Assembly: GCA_039029195.1 (NCBI GenBank)
Contig: JBCCGR010000072.1
Coordinates: forward strand, 1 to 14,392
Length of the DNA: 14,392 nt
Direction of reading: 5' to 3'
Source: JBCCGR01 sp039029195
GTDB lineage: Bacteria; Pseudomonadota; Alphaproteobacteria; Rhizobiales; Rhizobiaceae
Shown one piece after another: positions 12,451 to 14,392 of the stretch (position 1 is the first letter of the stretch; each line of letters opens with the position of its first letter). Under the pieces are notes generated by a model, which worked only from the letters and a program-made list of their open reading frames with translations, was not told the origin of the DNA and searched no databases. A program made the translations under genes and the position numbers.

Positions 12451-13253
12451 TGGATCTGTTTACCGCCAATCCGAGCGCGCCGCCTGCGATTCTTGACCGG
12501 GTTGCTATTCTGCCGTCCGGCGATGCGGCGGTGATGTCGCGACGGTTCGAGCCGGATGACAGCCTTGACTATTTTCCAACACCGCCATGGGCAACGCGGG
12601 CGGTGTTTGAGTATGTGCTGAAGCTCCACACGCCCACACGCTACAATTTTCTGGGCACGTCAACGCTTTTCGATCCGGCCTGCGGCGAAGGGCACATGGC
12701 GCTGGTGTTGCAGGAATATTCGCCGACCGTCATCGCCAGCGATGTTTTTGACTATGGTTTTGGCGAGGTTCGCGACTTTCTGACAGGCCGTGTTCCCGCT
12801 GCTGATTGGGTGTTCATGAACCCGCCGTTCAATGAAGGGCTGGCCTTTATCGAACGGGCTTGCAGCATCGCCAAATATGGCGTGGCTGTACTGGTGCGCA
12901 CCCAATTCAAAGAAGGTGTGGAACGCTACGAACAGCTGTTTCGCGACTGCCCGCCCACATTCTCGGCACAGTTTGTTGAACGCGTGCCCATGCATGCCGG
13001 TCGCTGGGTGATGAACGGCAAAACCGCGACCGCCTATTGCTGGCTTGTGTGGATCACGGGCGACTGGTCGCCAACGCGGGAGGTGTGGATACCACCCTGC
13101 CGCCGTGAACTGACACACCACGATGACTGGCTGCGGTTTGGCGGTTGCCTCAACGCGCCGAAGAAGCATCCGGTTCATGAGCTGATCGATTTTCACGAAA
13201 AAGAGAAGACCAACACGCTCGCGAATGTACGGGCATTAAGGGGGCGACTGTGA
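12450..13253 (+). CDS. Phage-type DNA N6-adenine methyltransferase (267 aa)
   Basis: SAM-dependent methylase of adenine in DNA, judged by motifs. YFPTPPW (41-47) precedes the fold as in phage Dam-like and DNA-binding methylases. Motif I is DPACGEGHMA (75-84), an acidic strand-2 residue is in SDVFDYG (97-103), and the catalytic motif IV is NPPF (124-127). A long tail after about 200 may bind the target. An N4-cytosine methylase shares NPPF-like motifs, so adenine is preferred but not sure. Start: ATG at 12450 (MDLFTANPSAPP) with GTG at 12447 one codon earlier as an alternative. It overlaps the previous stop by one base and the next start by four. No restriction enzyme is seen nearby, so it appears to be a solitary methylase. 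Confidence 0.85.
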   Translation: MDLFTANPSAPPAILDRVAILPSGDAAVMSRRFEPDDSLDYFPTPPWATRAVFEYVLKLHTPTRYNFLGTSTLFDPACGEGHMALVLQEYSPTVIASDVFDYGFGEVRDFLTGRVPAADWVFMNPPFNEGLAFIERACSIAKYGVAVLVRTQFKEGVERYEQLFRDCPPTFSAQFVERVPMHAGRWVMNGKTATAYCWLVWITGDWSPTREVWIPPCRRELTHHDDWLRFGGCLNAPKKHPVHELIDFHEKEKTNTLANVRALRGRL

Positions 13254-14392
13254 GTGCTCAACCTCTCATCATGGACAGCTTTGCAGGCGGTGGCGGCGCG
13301 TCAGCCGGCATTGCCGATGCGTTCGACCGTTCGCCGGACATTGCGATCAATCATTGTCCAATCGCCATGTCGATGCACGCGGCAAATCACCCTGAAACCA
13401 TCCATCTTTCCGAAGACGTGATGAGCGTTGATATTCGCAGGCATACGCGTGGGCGGAAAGTTGGATTTTTATGGGCGTCGCCCGATTGTCGGCATTTTTC
13501 GCGCGCCCGTGGTGGCAAGCCCACATCAAAATCGGTGCGCGGGCTTGCATGGTCCGTTGTCCGGTTTGTCGACGAGTTGGGCCACAATGCGCCGGACGTG
13601 ATTGCGCTTGAAAATGTGCGGGAGTTCCTGACGTGGGAAGACTTTGCCGCGTGGCAACGGGCTTTGAAAAAGCGCGGCTATCGGATGGAGCACAGGGTGC
13701 TCAAATTCTGCGATTATGGTGTGCCGACCATTCGCGAGCGCTTGTTTATTGTCATGCGTCGCGACGGCAGAAAAATTGTCTGGCCAGAACCGACGCACGG
13801 CGAACCGAGCTGCGAAGCCGTGAAGACCGGCAAGCTGCTGCCTTGGAAAACCGCTGGTCATGATGTGATCGACTGGTCGCTTCCGTGTCCTTCGATCTTC
13901 GACACTTCGGAAGTGATCAAAGAGATCTATGGCATTCGCGCCAAACGCCCGCTGGCCGACAACACGTTAAGCCGGGTTGCCGCTGGCGTGGTGCGCTATG
14001 TTCTGGAGGCTGAAGAGCCCTTCTTTGTGACCATGGGACAGCACGGCGGCGGCAACCGGTCAGCCTTGGAGCCGCTGCACACTGTCACAGCCAGCCGCAA
14101 GGATCAAAACGCGGTGGTGGTGCCCAATCTGGTTTCGCTAGCCAATATGAGTGATGCCGGCAAGCGTGAGTATCCAGTCACCGAGCCGCTGACCACAGTT
14201 ACAGGCACATCTGAAAAAGCGTTGGTGGCCTGCCACATTTCCCGCCAATTTGGCGCGAGCATTGGTCATGCCGCCGATCAACCGCTGGGCACTGTGACTG
14301 CCAATGGTGGCGGCAAATCGGCCATGGTCGCGGCCACAATGGTGCAGTCCGGTTATGGCGAGCGAGAAGGGCAGGCACCGCGCACTCTGAAT
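13250..14392 (+). CDS. DNA C5-cytosine methyltransferase, 3' end beyond window
   Basis: Methylates cytosine at carbon 5 in DNA. The first 381 residues are visible and open to the window edge. Motif I is DSFAGGGGAS (9-18). The catalytic Cys80 is in SPDCRHFSRARGG (78-89), a phage-type PDC instead of PPC. ENV (121-123) and RERLFIV (162-168) are motifs VI and VIII. The region after about 230 has repeated PLxTVT elements (275-280, 313-318, 345-350) and a related PLADNTL (234-240), which should form target recognition. The GTG start overlaps the preceding stop by four bases and has AAGGGGG five bases upstream; the ATG at 13271 would cut into motif I. It follows the adenine methylase in the rightward operon. 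Confidence 0.93.
   Translation, partial: MSAQPLIMDSFAGGGGASAGIADAFDRSPDIAINHCPIAMSMHAANHPETIHLSEDVMSVDIRRHTRGRKVGFLWASPDCRHFSRARGGKPTSKSVRGLAWSVVRFVDELGHNAPDVIALENVREFLTWEDFAAWQRALKKRGYRMEHRVLKFCDYGVPTIRERLFIVMRRDGRKIVWPEPTHGEPSCEAVKTGKLLPWKTAGHDVIDWSLPCPSIFDTSEVIKEIYGIRAKRPLADNTLSRVAAGVVRYVLEAEEPFFVTMGQHGGGNRSALEPLHTVTASRKDQNAVVVPNLVSLANMSDAGKREYPVTEPLTTVTGTSEKALVACHISRQFGASIGHAADQPLGTVTANGGGKSAMVAATMVQSGYGEREGQAPRTLN

Noticed and set aside
12447..12452. GTG start one codon before the adenine methylase ATG
   Set aside because: Possible, but the ATG overlaps the preceding stop (TGATG) and needs no alternative codon; the difference is one residue.
13633..13863. Plus-strand open frame inside the cytosine methylase region
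   Set aside because: Out of frame with the methylase, whose motifs I, IV, VI and VIII fix the true frame through this stretch.

Overview
The window joins a stretch of ordinary alphaproteobacterial chromosome to the left end of an integrated, phage-like element. The host part (1 to about 7350) has, all on the minus strand, the start of lon, then clpX and clpP, the lon-clpX-clpP neighbourhood of Alphaproteobacteria. These are followed by a short PlsB-type acyltransferase, an AzlC/AzlD amino-acid exporter pair and an amidase-signature enzyme. Gene order, protein style and moderately high GC suggest the Rhizobiales (Hyphomicrobiales). Genus cannot be set from sequence alone.

A complete tRNA-Lys(CUU) on the plus strand (7275-7350) is the boundary. 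Next to it, pointing at the tRNA, is a tyrosine-recombinase integrase (7446-8729). Everything to its right looks like a temperate-phage early region, so the tRNA 3' end is the probable attachment site; the far end lies outside the window.

The element has two divergent arms around a repressor. The leftward arm (10412 down to 8805) holds six small genes joined by ATGA or similar stop/start overlaps, starting with a putative HTH (excisionase-like) protein and a winged-helix-like protein and leading to int. The immunity region (about 10430-11500) has a CI-type repressor on the minus strand whose S24 domain lacks both catalytic residues. A near-identical 14-bp palindrome lies on each side of it. 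A three-copy 20-bp direct-repeat array and a strong hairpin lie between the repressor stop and the leftward promoter. The rightward arm (11502 onward) has a Cro-like protein, a two-TM small membrane protein, a second HTH protein paralogous to the Cro-like one, an N6-adenine-type DNA methyltransferase and a C5-cytosine DNA methyltransferase cut by the window edge. These genes also overlap head to tail.

The host part is routine: protein quality control (Lon, ClpXP), phospholipid synthesis and amino-acid/amide handling. The most unusual material is the immunity region: apparently non-cleavable repressor, matched operators, direct-repeat array and duplicated Cro-like domains. All functional assignments rest on motif reading, without database searches.
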